In this document: positions 1 through 7,354 of the stretch, one piece after another | Layout: every line of letters begins with the position of its first letter | Position numbering within the stretch: the first letter of the stretch is position 1 | NCBI GenBank assembly: GCA_039812645.1 | Contig: JBDIAV010000005.1 | Span: 19,265 to 83,264 of the forward strand | Length of the DNA stretch: 64,000 nt | Direction: 5' to 3' | DNA from: Ancrocorticia sp039812645 | GTDB taxonomy: Bacteria > Actinomycetota > Actinomycetes > Actinomycetales > Actinomycetaceae | Position numbers and translations under genes: made by a program | The notes under the pieces: model-generated | The model's database searches: none | The model's input: the letters and a program-made list of their open reading frames with translations, nothing else | What the model was told of the DNA's origin: nothing

Positions 1-1
1 C

Positions 2-1663
2 GAAGTGGAGCTTGGACCGGGCGTCAAGGTGGAGCGTATTACCGCGCTCTCGAACAACATCGCTTACGCGGTGGCGTCGGCGGATGTGCGCATTCTGTCG
101 CCGATCCCTGGCAAGTCAGCTATCGGCATTGAGATCCCCAACGAGGATCGCGAGACAGTTCTGCTTGGCGATGTTCTCCGCTCGCAGGTGGCACAGAAGG
201 CCACCCACCCGCTGACTGTGGGTGTGGGGAAGAACGTCGAGGGCAAGTTCGTTATCGCTAACCTTGCCAAGATGCCGCACCTGCTGGTCGCTGGCGCGAC
301 GGGTGCGGGTAAATCGTCCTTCATTAACTCGATGATTACGTCCATCATGATGCGCGCTACGCCGGATCAGGTGCGCATGATCCTCGTGGATCCCAAGCGC
401 GTGGAGCTGACCATTTATGCGGGAATCCCGCACCTCATTACGCCCATCATCACCAACCCCAAGAAGGCCGCCGAGGCTCTCGAATGGGTGGTCAAGGAGA
501 TGGACGCGCGCTATGACGATATGGCTGCCTACCACTTCAAGAACATCGATGACTTCAACGCCGCCGTGCGCGCCGGGACCGTCCACGCAGACAACCCGAA
601 CCGTACTCTCGCTCCCTATCCCTACCTGCTGGTCGTGGTGGACGAGTTGGCGGACATGATGATGGTGGCCCCGCGTGATGTCGAGGCATCCATCCAGCGT
701 ATTACTCAGCTTGCCCGTGCCGCCGGAATTCACCTGGTGCTCGCCACCCAGCGTCCGTCAGTGGACGTGGTGACGGGGCTTATTAAGGCCAACATTCCCT
801 CCCGCTTGGCGTTTATGACGTCGGCGCTTGCGGACTCGCGCACCATTCTTGACATGTCCGGTGCTGAAAAACTCATTGGCCAGGGCGATGCCCTCTTCAT
901 GCCCGCTGGTGCCTCGAAGCCCATCCGCTTGCAGGGTGCCTGGGTGGATGAAGAAGAGATCGAGCTTGTGGTGGCGGAGTGCAAGAAGCAGCTTCAGCCT
1001 CACTACCGGGATGACTTCGAAGAGGTTCAGGAGCAGAAGAAGCAGCGCGAGGAGATCGGAGACGACCTCGAGGTATTGCTTCAGGCCGCCGAAATCGTGG
1101 TGACCACACAGTTCGGCTCCACCTCCATGCTTCAGCGTAAGCTCCGCATTGGCTTTGCCAAGGCTGGCCGCATGATGGATCTGCTGGAACAGTACGAGAT
1201 CGTCGGGCCGTCTGAGGGCTCGAAGGCGCGTGACGTGCTCGTCTCTCCTGAGTATGTGGACCAGGCTCTGGCGATGTTGCGCGGTGAGCGTCCGTCGATT
1301 TTTGATGACGACGCGGACCGGCCTACGGAAGCTGGATTACGCGAGGGAAGCCAAGGAAGTCGGCTGCGGTCGAAGCCCCACGACGAACCGGCTTCCGGTA
1401 ACGGGGCGGCTTTAAACGACGGCGTCGCGCAACCGGGTGATGATCAGCCGACCGAGTACGTCGATGCGGAGATTATGGAACCCCAATCGGATTATTCTGG
1501 AACGCCTGAGGGCGCTACTGAGGTGCTGCCGTCTGTGAATCGTTATGCCTCGGATCCTCTCGCCGAAAGCGCACAGGGTCCGGTAGTGAAAAACTGGTAC
1601 GACGATCTTGACGACGACGAAGGTGACTCCGGTGAGGATGCCTGGCAGTTGACCGGTCGATAG
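2..1663 (+). CDS. ftsK: DNA translocase FtsK/SpoIIIE, 3' part only
   Basis: This is the C-terminal motor part of the septal DNA translocase that pumps chromosome termini through the closing division septum and activates XerCD recombination. The 5' part, with the membrane anchor and linker, lies outside the window. Counting from the GTG at position 5, the Walker A motif GATGAGKSS is at residues 97-105, Walker B LLVVVDELADMM at about 208-219, and ARAAGIHLVLATQRP follows. A gamma (KOPS-reading winged-helix) domain spans about 360-425. Unusually, about 120 further residues follow it; they are polar and acidic with no visible fold, whereas FtsK normally ends with the gamma domain. A strong hairpin follows the stop, and the next gene is convergent. 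The identification is secure. Confidence 0.95.
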   Translation, partial: EVELGPGVKVERITALSNNIAYAVASADVRILSPIPGKSAIGIEIPNEDRETVLLGDVLRSQVAQKATHPLTVGVGKNVEGKFVIANLAKMPHLLVAGATGAGKSSFINSMITSIMMRATPDQVRMILVDPKRVELTIYAGIPHLITPIITNPKKAAEALEWVVKEMDARYDDMAAYHFKNIDDFNAAVRAGTVHADNPNRTLAPYPYLLVVVDELADMMMVAPRDVEASIQRITQLARAAGIHLVLATQRPSVDVVTGLIKANIPSRLAFMTSALADSRTILDMSGAEKLIGQGDALFMPAGASKPIRLQGAWVDEEEIELVVAECKKQLQPHYRDDFEEVQEQKKQREEIGDDLEVLLQAAEIVVTTQFGSTSMLQRKLRIGFAKAGRMMDLLEQYEIVGPSEGSKARDVLVSPEYVDQALAMLRGERPSIFDDDADRPTEAGLREGSQGSRLRSKPHDEPASGNGAALNDGVAQPGDDQPTEYVDAEIMEPQSDYSGTPEGATEVLPSVNRYASDPLAESAQGPVVKNWYDDLDDDEGDSGEDAWQLTGR

Positions 1664-1671
1664 TTGAAGTG

Positions 1672-1707
1672 GAGGAGGGCGGCGCTTCTCAAAGCGCCGC
1701 CCTCCTC
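1672..1707. terminator. Bidirectional hairpin terminator between ftsK and the CapA-like gene
   Basis: A perfect 16-bp inverted repeat (GAGGAGGGCGGCGCTT and its complement) encloses a 4-nt loop. It lies 8 bases after the ftsK stop and 4 bases before the convergent lipoprotein gene's stop. It is GC-rich with only a short T-rich flank (catttacttctt), so it can serve transcription from both sides. Confidence 0.85.
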
Positions 1708-1711
1708 GCAT

Positions 1712-2959
1712 TTACTTCTTCTCTATAGAGACCAAGGTGGACTGCGGCGTAGGGGCGACAGTCCGTTCCTTGGACCCGTCGGCTTCCATCACGGGGTAGG
1801 TGGCGTCTGCTCGGCCCTGGATACCTTCTTCGGTGAGGGAGAGCCCCTCCGGCCTTTGACCTTGCACCAGTTCGTTGAGGAGGAAGAGGCGATCCGTATC
1901 GCCGTCGTCGGCAACGACTGTCCATTCGAGGTTGCTGACGTGGGCTGGCCCTTCAGCTGGTACGTCAACCGTCGCGGTCATCATTAGACCGGCGACAACA
2001 CGATAGCCGTTGTTCTCGACAAGTTGGCCCGAGATCATGTTGCCCATGGACCACACGACCCACATGCCCTTGCCATCCGGTCCACCGTCCAGATGAGCGA
2101 CGGGTTCGGGGACGTGGGAATGGTCTCCGAAGATAAGATCCACCGCTCCGGAGGCTGCGATCTGGTTGGCAATGTCGATCTGCTCCTGGATTGGCTCGCT
2201 GACGTATTCGGTTCCCCAATGCTGGGAGAGAACCACGAGATCGGCACCGGCTTCGCGTGCGCGGCGGGCGTCGGCGATGATGTCATCAACGGTGCGAATC
2301 CCGAACTCTCCAATAACGTTCCATGACCAGGGTTCGTCCTGTGGAAGTGGGACGCCGTTGGTGAGTGTGGTGGCGGATATGTGCGCTACGGTGACGGTGC
2401 GCCCGCCCGTTTCCAGTGTGTAGTACTGGATCTGCTTCGCTTCCTCGGCGGTGCGGGCGATTCCGTGCCATCCCAATCCTGCGGCGTCCAAGGCGTCCGC
2501 CGTGGCCACGATCCCCGCAAAGCCACGGTCCATGGAATGGTTAGTGGCGAGGGTGCATCCGTCCCAGCCCATCTGCTTGAGCGAGGTGGCGATCTCCGGG
2601 GGAATGCCGAACGACGGATACCCCGAGATTTCCTCGCCGGGAGGGACAATCGGCACTTCGAGCTGGCAGAGAGCGAGATCCGCTCCCTCGATCCATGGCT
2701 GGATACCAGCGAACAACGGCGTGTAGTCGTACGTGGTACCGTTCCACGCCGCCTCATTCACCGAGGGATGGGGGAGAATATCTCCACCGGAGAGAATTGT
2801 CAGTGTTGATGGCTGGACCGTTGGAGCAGAACTCGGCTGCTCTGTGGCGCCGGTACTGGCCGAATCCGAGGCGGTGGATGAGTTATCGACGGTGGTGGTC
2901 GAGCATGCAGCCAGAACCACGACGGATCCAAGTGCGGCGAGCATACGAGAAGAGCGCAT
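1712..2959 (-). CDS. CapA-family (PGA_cap metallophosphatase-like) lipoprotein
   Basis: This is an exported lipoprotein of the CapA/PgsA poly-gamma-glutamate-capsule family, which has a calcineurin-like metallophosphoesterase fold. The start at 2959 is chosen because AGGAGG lies just upstream and the protein then opens with a signal peptide ending in LAAC, placing the lipidated Cys at residue 19. A longer reading (to 3034) would bury the signal. After a Ser/Thr-rich spacer come the family motifs: a metal-binding GGD near the start of the domain, an ATNHSMDRG segment and IFGDHSHVPEP near the end. The exact reaction is not established for most members, and no capsule synthesis genes are adjacent. 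It sits convergently between ftsK and pgsA. The family is clear; the role is not. Confidence 0.8.
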   Translation of the reverse strand: MRSSRMLAALGSVVVLAACSTTTVDNSSTASDSASTGATEQPSSAPTVQPSTLTILSGGDILPHPSVNEAAWNGTTYDYTPLFAGIQPWIEGADLALCQLEVPIVPPGEEISGYPSFGIPPEIATSLKQMGWDGCTLATNHSMDRGFAGIVATADALDAAGLGWHGIARTAEEAKQIQYYTLETGGRTVTVAHISATTLTNGVPLPQDEPWSWNVIGEFGIRTVDDIIADARRAREAGADLVVLSQHWGTEYVSEPIQEQIDIANQIAASGAVDLIFGDHSHVPEPVAHLDGGPDGKGMWVVWSMGNMISGQLVENNGYRVVAGLMMTATVDVPAEGPAHVSNLEWTVVADDGDTDRLFLLNELVQGQRPEGLSLTEEGIQGRADATYPVMEADGSKERTVAPTPQSTLVSIEKK

Positions 2960-3073
2960 TTTTCCTCCTGAGCAGGTTGTGACGAATTCTATCCACGAGC
3001 GCCGACAGATTTTGGGCTCTGGACGAAGTTTCATGTAAGCGGGCGCAAAATCCCGGTAAACCGAAAGATTGGG

Positions 3074-3085
3074 TAGGCTGGAGAA
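3074..3085 (+). promoter_or_regulatory. Predicted -10 element six bases before pgsA
   Basis: TAGGCT (3074-3079, fitting TANNNT) is followed by six bases and then the pgsA ATG. This would place transcription start at the start codon, giving a leaderless mRNA. The six bases (GGAGAA) also look like a ribosome binding site, so a leadered transcript from further upstream remains possible. No clear -35 box was seen. Confidence 0.4.
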
Positions 3086-3703
3086 ATGAGTAGTTCAGAA
3101 CGCGATACGGCACCACAGGCACCTCTTTTCAACATTGCGAACATCTTGACGATGCTTCGCTTGGTGTTGGTGCCGGTCTTCATCGCCGTTTACTGGGTGG
3201 ATACTCCGGGCCGTGCGGGAATTGCTTTTGCTGTCTTTGCTTTTGCTGCAATCACCGACAAGCTCGACGGCTACTTGGCCCGCAAGTATCACCTCATCAC
3301 CGACTTTGGTAAGCTCGCTGATTCCATTGCGGATAAGGCTTTGATTTCGGCTGCGCTTATCATGCTCTCCTGGCACGGGCACCTGTGGTGGTGGGTCACG
3401 ATTCTGATGATCGGACGTGAGCTCGCTATTACCTTAATGCGCATGTACATGGTGAAAGTGGAAGTCATGGCTGCGGGTTGGACGGGCAAGGTCAAGATGG
3501 TCTTCCAGTCGTTAGGTATTGGCGGCCTGCTGATCCCATGGGCAGCTTTCCTTCCCAGTGGTTTTGCCACGTTCCTTATCTGGGCGTCCTATGCGCTTAT
3601 TGGAATCGCTCTTGTCCTGTCGATTGTCTCGGCGCTTGAGTACGTACGTGACGCGCAAAGACTTTCGCGGGAAAGTTCGTCGTCGGCTGATCAGGACAAA
3701 TAG
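3086..3703 (+). CDS. pgsA: CDP-diacylglycerol--glycerol-3-phosphate 3-phosphatidyltransferase
   Basis: This integral membrane enzyme makes phosphatidylglycerol phosphate from CDP-diacylglycerol and glycerol-3-phosphate, the committed step to phosphatidylglycerol and cardiolipin. The CDP-alcohol phosphotransferase signature D-G-x2-A-R-x8-G-x3-D-x3-D is complete at about residues 61-83 (DGYLAR ... GKLADSIAD). Several hydrophobic segments surround it, and 205 residues is the usual length. The C-terminus is a short charged cytoplasmic tail. It is followed with no spacing by cinA, so the two are probably co-transcribed. Actinobacteria carry several paralogues of this family; the position next to cinA, clgR and recA matches the conserved pgsA locus. 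Confidence 0.9.
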   Translation: MSSSERDTAPQAPLFNIANILTMLRLVLVPVFIAVYWVDTPGRAGIAFAVFAFAAITDKLDGYLARKYHLITDFGKLADSIADKALISAALIMLSWHGHLWWWVTILMIGRELAITLMRMYMVKVEVMAAGWTGKVKMVFQSLGIGGLLIPWAAFLPSGFATFLIWASYALIGIALVLSIVSALEYVRDAQRLSRESSSSADQDK

Positions 3704-4228
3704 TTGAGGGAAGAGCCGTTGCCCGCGACCGACGAATGGACCAAGATTCCCCACACGGATGTTGCCCGCAGTGTTGCTGAACTTATTACTCGTGGGTTGA
3801 CGTTGGGATGTGCAGAATCGCTGACCGGAGGAGCGTTGACCTCGACGTTCGTGTCGGTACCGGGGGTTTCGGAAATATTGCGTGGCGGCATTGTCAGCTA
3901 CGCAACAGACATCAAGGCATCGGTTCTTGGTGTCTCTCAGCGCCGGCTTGATGAGACGGGCCCTGTCGACGGCGACGTCGCGCTCCAGATGGCCCGTGGT
4001 GTGTGTCGGGTATGTGGCGCGGATGTTGGTTTGTCGACGACGGGCGTTGCTGGTCCCGGGCCCGTCGACGGACATCCTGCGGGAACGGTGTGGATCGCAA
4101 TCGCCGGCGCTCTTGGGGAGCGGAGTAGGCTATTGCATTTGCGCGGTGATCGTGGAGAGATTCGCAAACAGACCATAGAATGCGTACTTGGTCTATTGGA
4201 TGAGCATTTGTCGTTGAAGTTATCGTGA
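3704..4228 (+). CDS. cinA: CinA C-terminal domain protein (nicotinamide-nucleotide amidohydrolase)
   Basis: This is a stand-alone CinA C-terminal domain, the PncC-type enzyme that deamidates NMN to nicotinic acid mononucleotide in pyridine nucleotide salvage. It carries the family motifs CAESLTGG near residue 34, GGIVSYATDIKASVLGV, and STTGVAGPGPVDGHPAGTVW. The N-terminal MoCF-like domain of full CinA is absent, as is common in Actinobacteria. The first TTG (3704) directly abuts the pgsA stop and has AGGA seven bases upstream. A second TTG at 3719 with AGGG eight bases upstream is an equally good start and would shorten the protein by five residues. It lies in the conserved pgsA-cinA-clgR-recA order. 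Confidence 0.88.
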   Translation: MREEPLPATDEWTKIPHTDVARSVAELITRGLTLGCAESLTGGALTSTFVSVPGVSEILRGGIVSYATDIKASVLGVSQRRLDETGPVDGDVALQMARGVCRVCGADVGLSTTGVAGPGPVDGHPAGTVWIAIAGALGERSRLLHLRGDRGEIRKQTIECVLGLLDEHLSLKLS

Positions 4229-4392
4229 CCTGGGGTGTCCTCCCCAATTCCCGGCTCTTTTCAGGAAACCCACAGCTACACTTGACATGCTAGGAGCATC
4301 AAGGAAAAAGACTTGAGCGTGCTCGGCTCAAGTTTGGAAGCAGTTTGAAGGTCCTGGGAATTAATCCTGACTTTGCTGCGTTGAGGAGAGTG

Positions 4393-4797
4393 ATGAGCAT
4401 GGATCTACGTACCGGCGTTAACCGGAAAAGTGATGGAGCTGCGCGAAAGGTTGGCACAATGCCCGAATCGAATCATCAGGAACAGCCGCTTCTGCGTCGT
4501 GAACTAGGTGAGGTGTTGCGCGAGTACCGCCAGCGCCAAGGCCGCACGTTGCGTGAAGTCTCCTCTGACGCCCGCGTCTCGTTGGGATACCTCTCCGAGG
4601 TTGAGCGTGGACAGAAGGAAGCGTCCTCCGAACTTCTTGCATCTATTTGTATGGCACTGAATGTGCCGCTGAGCCACGTCCTGCGTTTGGTCGCGGACCG
4701 CATCGACTTTGCCCAGGGTCGAATTCCTCCCCATCTGCGTGTGCCGGACTCCGTCCCAGACGAACTTGTTCGTGCGGAGCTTGCCAAGCTGAGGTGA
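4393..4797 (+). CDS. clgR: XRE-family transcriptional regulator, ClgR type
   Basis: This is a small DNA-binding activator of the ClgR family, which in Actinobacteria switches on clp protease and other proteostasis genes and is itself turned over by ClpP. The helix-turn-helix is near residues 40-75: RTLREVSSDARVSLGYLSEV followed by ERGQKEASSE, the diagnostic ClgR signature. The ATG at 4393 is preferred because GAGGAG precedes it; the TTG at 4345 lacks a site and ATG 4399 is also possible. It ends LAKLR rather than in a clear hydrophobic degradation tag. Its stop overlaps the next gene's GTG by three bases. The assignment rests on motif and neighbourhood. Confidence 0.88.
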   Translation: MSMDLRTGVNRKSDGAARKVGTMPESNHQEQPLLRRELGEVLREYRQRQGRTLREVSSDARVSLGYLSEVERGQKEASSELLASICMALNVPLSHVLRLVADRIDFAQGRIPPHLRVPDSVPDELVRAELAKLR

Positions 4798-5033
4798 GGG
4801 AATCTGAATTCTGGAACGCCCTAGATTGGGCGTTCCCCGGCGGTTACGGGCAGAGTTTGGCTCAGGATCTTGTCCTGTCCGCTCTTGATGAGCGGAGCCC
4901 GGCACAGGCCATTCACGCAGGCGTCAGTCCTCAGAAAGTATGGGATGCGATGTGTGAGTCAATGGATCTACCCGCCTCCTATCACTACATTCATCGAGTC
5001 AAACCTGAAGAGCGAGACGCTCTTGGGCGTTAA
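4794..5033 (+). CDS. DUF3046 family protein
   Basis: This 79-residue protein starts at a GTG that overlaps the clgR stop (GTGA). It matches the DUF3046 pattern: an N-terminal SEFWNALDWAFPGGYGQSL, a middle helix (LALDERSPAQAIHAG-like) and a C-terminal segment with MDLPASYHYIHR. Members are found in Actinobacteria almost always between clgR and recA; their function is unknown. There is no signal peptide or membrane helix. Translational coupling to clgR suggests a shared role or simply shared transcription. A strong hairpin 30 bases after the stop ends the operon ahead of recA. Confidence 0.85.
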   Translation: MRESEFWNALDWAFPGGYGQSLAQDLVLSALDERSPAQAIHAGVSPQKVWDAMCESMDLPASYHYIHRVKPEERDALGR

Positions 5034-5062
5034 TCTCTCACCCCTCCATCCTTGAATCTCAT

Positions 5063-5112
5063 GAACGGGGCTGTATCAGAAGGTCTGTTGACCAACTGAT
5101 ACAGCCCCGTTC
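5063..5112. terminator. Long two-storey palindrome downstream of DUF3046
   Basis: The outer 17-bp perfect inverted repeat (GAACGGGGCTGTATCAG at 5063-5079, complement at 5096-5112) is separated by AA/AA from an inner GGTC-TGTT-GACC hairpin. It lies 30 bases after a stop codon and is followed by tctcatctttct, so it can terminate the clgR operon. Its arms recur as imperfect copies nearby (see the repeat at 5066-5218), so a mobile-element origin is also possible. Confidence 0.7.
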
Positions 5113-5218
5113 TCATCTTTCTGGGACTTTCTGGGGTTCGTAAGCTGCAGTAGGTGCTGTGCCAGAAATCCGATAGGGCTGGGTTGTGTGACGGAATCCG
5201 ACTTTTGATACAGCTCCG
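5066..5218. repeat. Candidate MITE-like remnant with terminal inverted repeats
   Basis: CGGGGCTGTATCAGAAGG at 5066-5083 is matched in inverted orientation by ACTTTTGATACAGCTCCG at 5201-5218, with 15 of 18 positions complementary. A further inverted copy of the core (CTGATACAGCCCCG) sits at 5096-5109 and a weak direct copy (GCTGTGCCAGAAA) near 5157. No transposase gene lies between, and no target-site duplication was recognised. It may be a decayed insertion-sequence end pair, or a terminator with chance echoes. Confidence 0.4.
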
Positions 5219-5303
5219 TGTGTGGCGTGGAAACGGTGAGGGGACCGACGACGGCGTTATTGCCCAGCGCGAGAAACAACACTCCCGGGTCCTAGGACTT
5301 TAT

Positions 5304-5325
5304 TCGAACGTACGTTCGGTATATT
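5304..5325 (+). promoter_or_regulatory. LexA (SOS) box and -10 element of recA
   Basis: TCGAACGTACGTTCGG at 5304-5319 fits the actinobacterial LexA consensus TCGAAC-N4-GTTCGA at 11 of 12 fixed positions and contains a perfect 14-bp palindrome. TATATT (5320-5325) follows immediately and looks like a -10 box, so bound LexA would block the promoter. This leaves an mRNA leader of roughly 160 bases before the recA ATG at 5496. Confidence 0.85.
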
Positions 5326-5495
5326 GTTTTCCCCAGATCAAGAAAACGCGCGCTCATCCACAGGAGTTGACGTGAGCGCGTTTTATGTCGGAGGTCGGGC
5401 ATAGCGTAGATCTCGTAGCCACTCGGAGAGGGTGGCAACGTTAAGACCTGTTCTATTGGCCGTCACAGTGTGACTCACAAGCAAAGGAAATCGCC

Positions 5496-6587
5496 ATGGC
5501 GAAGAACCCTACGAAGAGCGAAAAAGTCCAGAACCAGAAGGAATCGTCCGCCGATAACAGGGCGAAGGCTCTGGACGCAGCCCTGTCCCAAATTGACCGC
5601 CAGTTCGGCAAGGGATCCGTCATGCGCCTAGGAGATCATGTGGCGCCCAAGGTGCAGGTCATTCCCACAGGTTCTGTGGCCCTTGATGTCGCACTGGGTA
5701 TTGGCGGTTTGCCGCGCGGCCGAGTTATCGAGGTGTACGGCCCGGAATCCTCAGGAAAAACAACCGTTGCGCTGCACGCCGTGGCCAACGCCCAGAAAAA
5801 CGGCGGCATTGCCGGTTTCATTGACGCGGAACATGCACTGGATCCGGAGTACGCGCGCAAGCTTGGTGTAGATACCGATTCCCTTATCGTCTCGCAGCCT
5901 GATACTGGCGAACAGGCTCTGGAAATCGCGGACATGCTCATTCGCTCCGGTGCGTTGGACATCATCGTTATCGACTCGGTGGCCGCTCTTGTTCCCAAGG
6001 CGGAAATTGAGGGCGAGATGGGTGATTCCCACGTTGGCCTCCAAGCCCGCCTTATGAGTCAGGCGTTGCGTAAGATCACCGGAGCACTTTCTGCTTCTGG
6101 GACTACCGCGATCTTCATCAACCAGCTGCGCGAGAAGATTGGCGTATTCTTTGGTAACCCTGAGACCACCACGGGTGGTAAAGCACTGAAGTTCTACGCC
6201 TCGGTGCGTCTTGATATCCGCCGTATTCAGACGTTGAAGGAAGGCGACAACCCCGTCGGTAACCGTACCCGTGTCAAGGTTGTGAAGAATAAGATGGCTC
6301 CGCCGTTCAAGCAGGCGGAATTCGACATCCTGTATGGCGAGGGGATCTCGCGTGAGGGTGGAATCATCGATATGGGCGTTGATCTAGGTGTAGTCCGTAA
6401 ATCGGGCGCCTGGTATACCTACGATGGTGACCAGCTTGGTCAGGGCAAAGAGAAGGTGCGCCAGTTCCTCAAAGACAACCCTGAGATGGCTGACGAAATC
6501 GAGAAGAAGATCCTAGCCCAGGTAGGTATCGGCGTTGATCCGGACGAGGTAGCTGAGGCTGAAGGGGCAGAGGACGTCGATTTCTGA
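5496..6587 (+). CDS. recA: Recombinase RecA
   Basis: RecA forms the ATP-dependent filament on single-stranded DNA that drives homologous pairing and triggers LexA self-cleavage in the SOS response. The Walker A motif GPESSGKTT is at residues 82-90. IVIDSVAALVPKAEIEGEMG, the L1/L2 loop regions and FINQLREKIGVFFGNPETTT are intact, and the C-terminus is acidic, ending EGAEDVDF. At 363 residues it is normal length and has no intein, unlike some mycobacterial RecA proteins. AAGGAAA precedes the ATG. A LexA box lies about 180 bases upstream. The stop overlaps the recX start, so the two are translationally coupled. Confidence 0.98.
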   Translation: MAKNPTKSEKVQNQKESSADNRAKALDAALSQIDRQFGKGSVMRLGDHVAPKVQVIPTGSVALDVALGIGGLPRGRVIEVYGPESSGKTTVALHAVANAQKNGGIAGFIDAEHALDPEYARKLGVDTDSLIVSQPDTGEQALEIADMLIRSGALDIIVIDSVAALVPKAEIEGEMGDSHVGLQARLMSQALRKITGALSASGTTAIFINQLREKIGVFFGNPETTTGGKALKFYASVRLDIRRIQTLKEGDNPVGNRTRVKVVKNKMAPPFKQAEFDILYGEGISREGGIIDMGVDLGVVRKSGAWYTYDGDQLGQGKEKVRQFLKDNPEMADEIEKKILAQVGIGVDPDEVAEAEGAEDVDF

Positions 6588-7177
6588 TGCTCGCTGATGG
6601 GCGGAAACGCTCCGGGTATCACAGGGGTGAATCGGGCGTGCCAGGAACGGGACGTCGGAAGCGTTCTGCGGGAAGAACACGAAACGTGGAGCCACGCGAG
6701 CTGAGTATTGAGGAGCAGCGGGAGAAGGCGCGAGACATCGTCGTACGGCAACTTGCGATGATGGATCGTTCTCGCGCCCAACTTGCTGAGGCTCTGGAAC
6801 GTCGAGGAATCTGCGCTGACGTCGTCGATGAGATTCTTGAACGTTTCGAGGAGCTTGGTCTGATTGATGATGCGCATTTTGCCGAGGTGCTCACTCGTAC
6901 TCGTTTCGCGGAGAAGGGTGCGTCACGGCGGGCCATTCTTGCCGAACTTCAACGCAAGGGAGTGGCCCGAGATCTAGCTGAACAAGCTCTGGCGCAGATC
7001 GATCCCGAGGATGAACTGGAGGCGGCAGTGACTCTGGCGATGAAGAAGCTACGGTCCACCTCGGGGAATCCAGATACCCTGACACGGCGAACGTATGCCG
7101 CGCTGGCGCGCAAGGGCTTCGACCCTGAGCAATGCTCGCAGGCACTGCGCGAAGCTCGAGTACGGCTTGCGGAGTGA
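6587..7177 (+). CDS. recX: Regulatory protein RecX
   Basis: RecX caps or destabilises RecA filaments and restrains recombinase activity. The ORF starts at the ATG that shares its A with the recA TGA, so production follows recA translation. The N-terminal 40 residues are basic and unconserved. The family's helical repeat modules follow: KARDIVVRQLAMMDRSRAQL, LIDDAHFAEVLTRTRF, and RRAILAELQRKGVARDLAEQAL, with a last one near residues 160-190. Its 196 residues fit the family range. A later start near residue 35 is possible, but the overlapping ATG is best supported by coupling. Confidence 0.92.
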   Translation: MLADGRKRSGYHRGESGVPGTGRRKRSAGRTRNVEPRELSIEEQREKARDIVVRQLAMMDRSRAQLAEALERRGICADVVDEILERFEELGLIDDAHFAEVLTRTRFAEKGASRRAILAELQRKGVARDLAEQALAQIDPEDELEAAVTLAMKKLRSTSGNPDTLTRRTYAALARKGFDPEQCSQALREARVRLAE

Positions 7178-7354
7178 CGCCGCAGGCGAAGAGATGCGGC
7201 GGTTACGATGACAAGAAATGCGATAGTTACAGGTACAGCATTGGTTATTGGTAGCACGTATGAGTTGCCGAGAGCTGTCCAATATCTCGACGTGACCAAT
7301 TCAGCCCAAAAGTAAAGGGGATGTTGACGCGTGCCTGCACTAGACTTATCGGCG

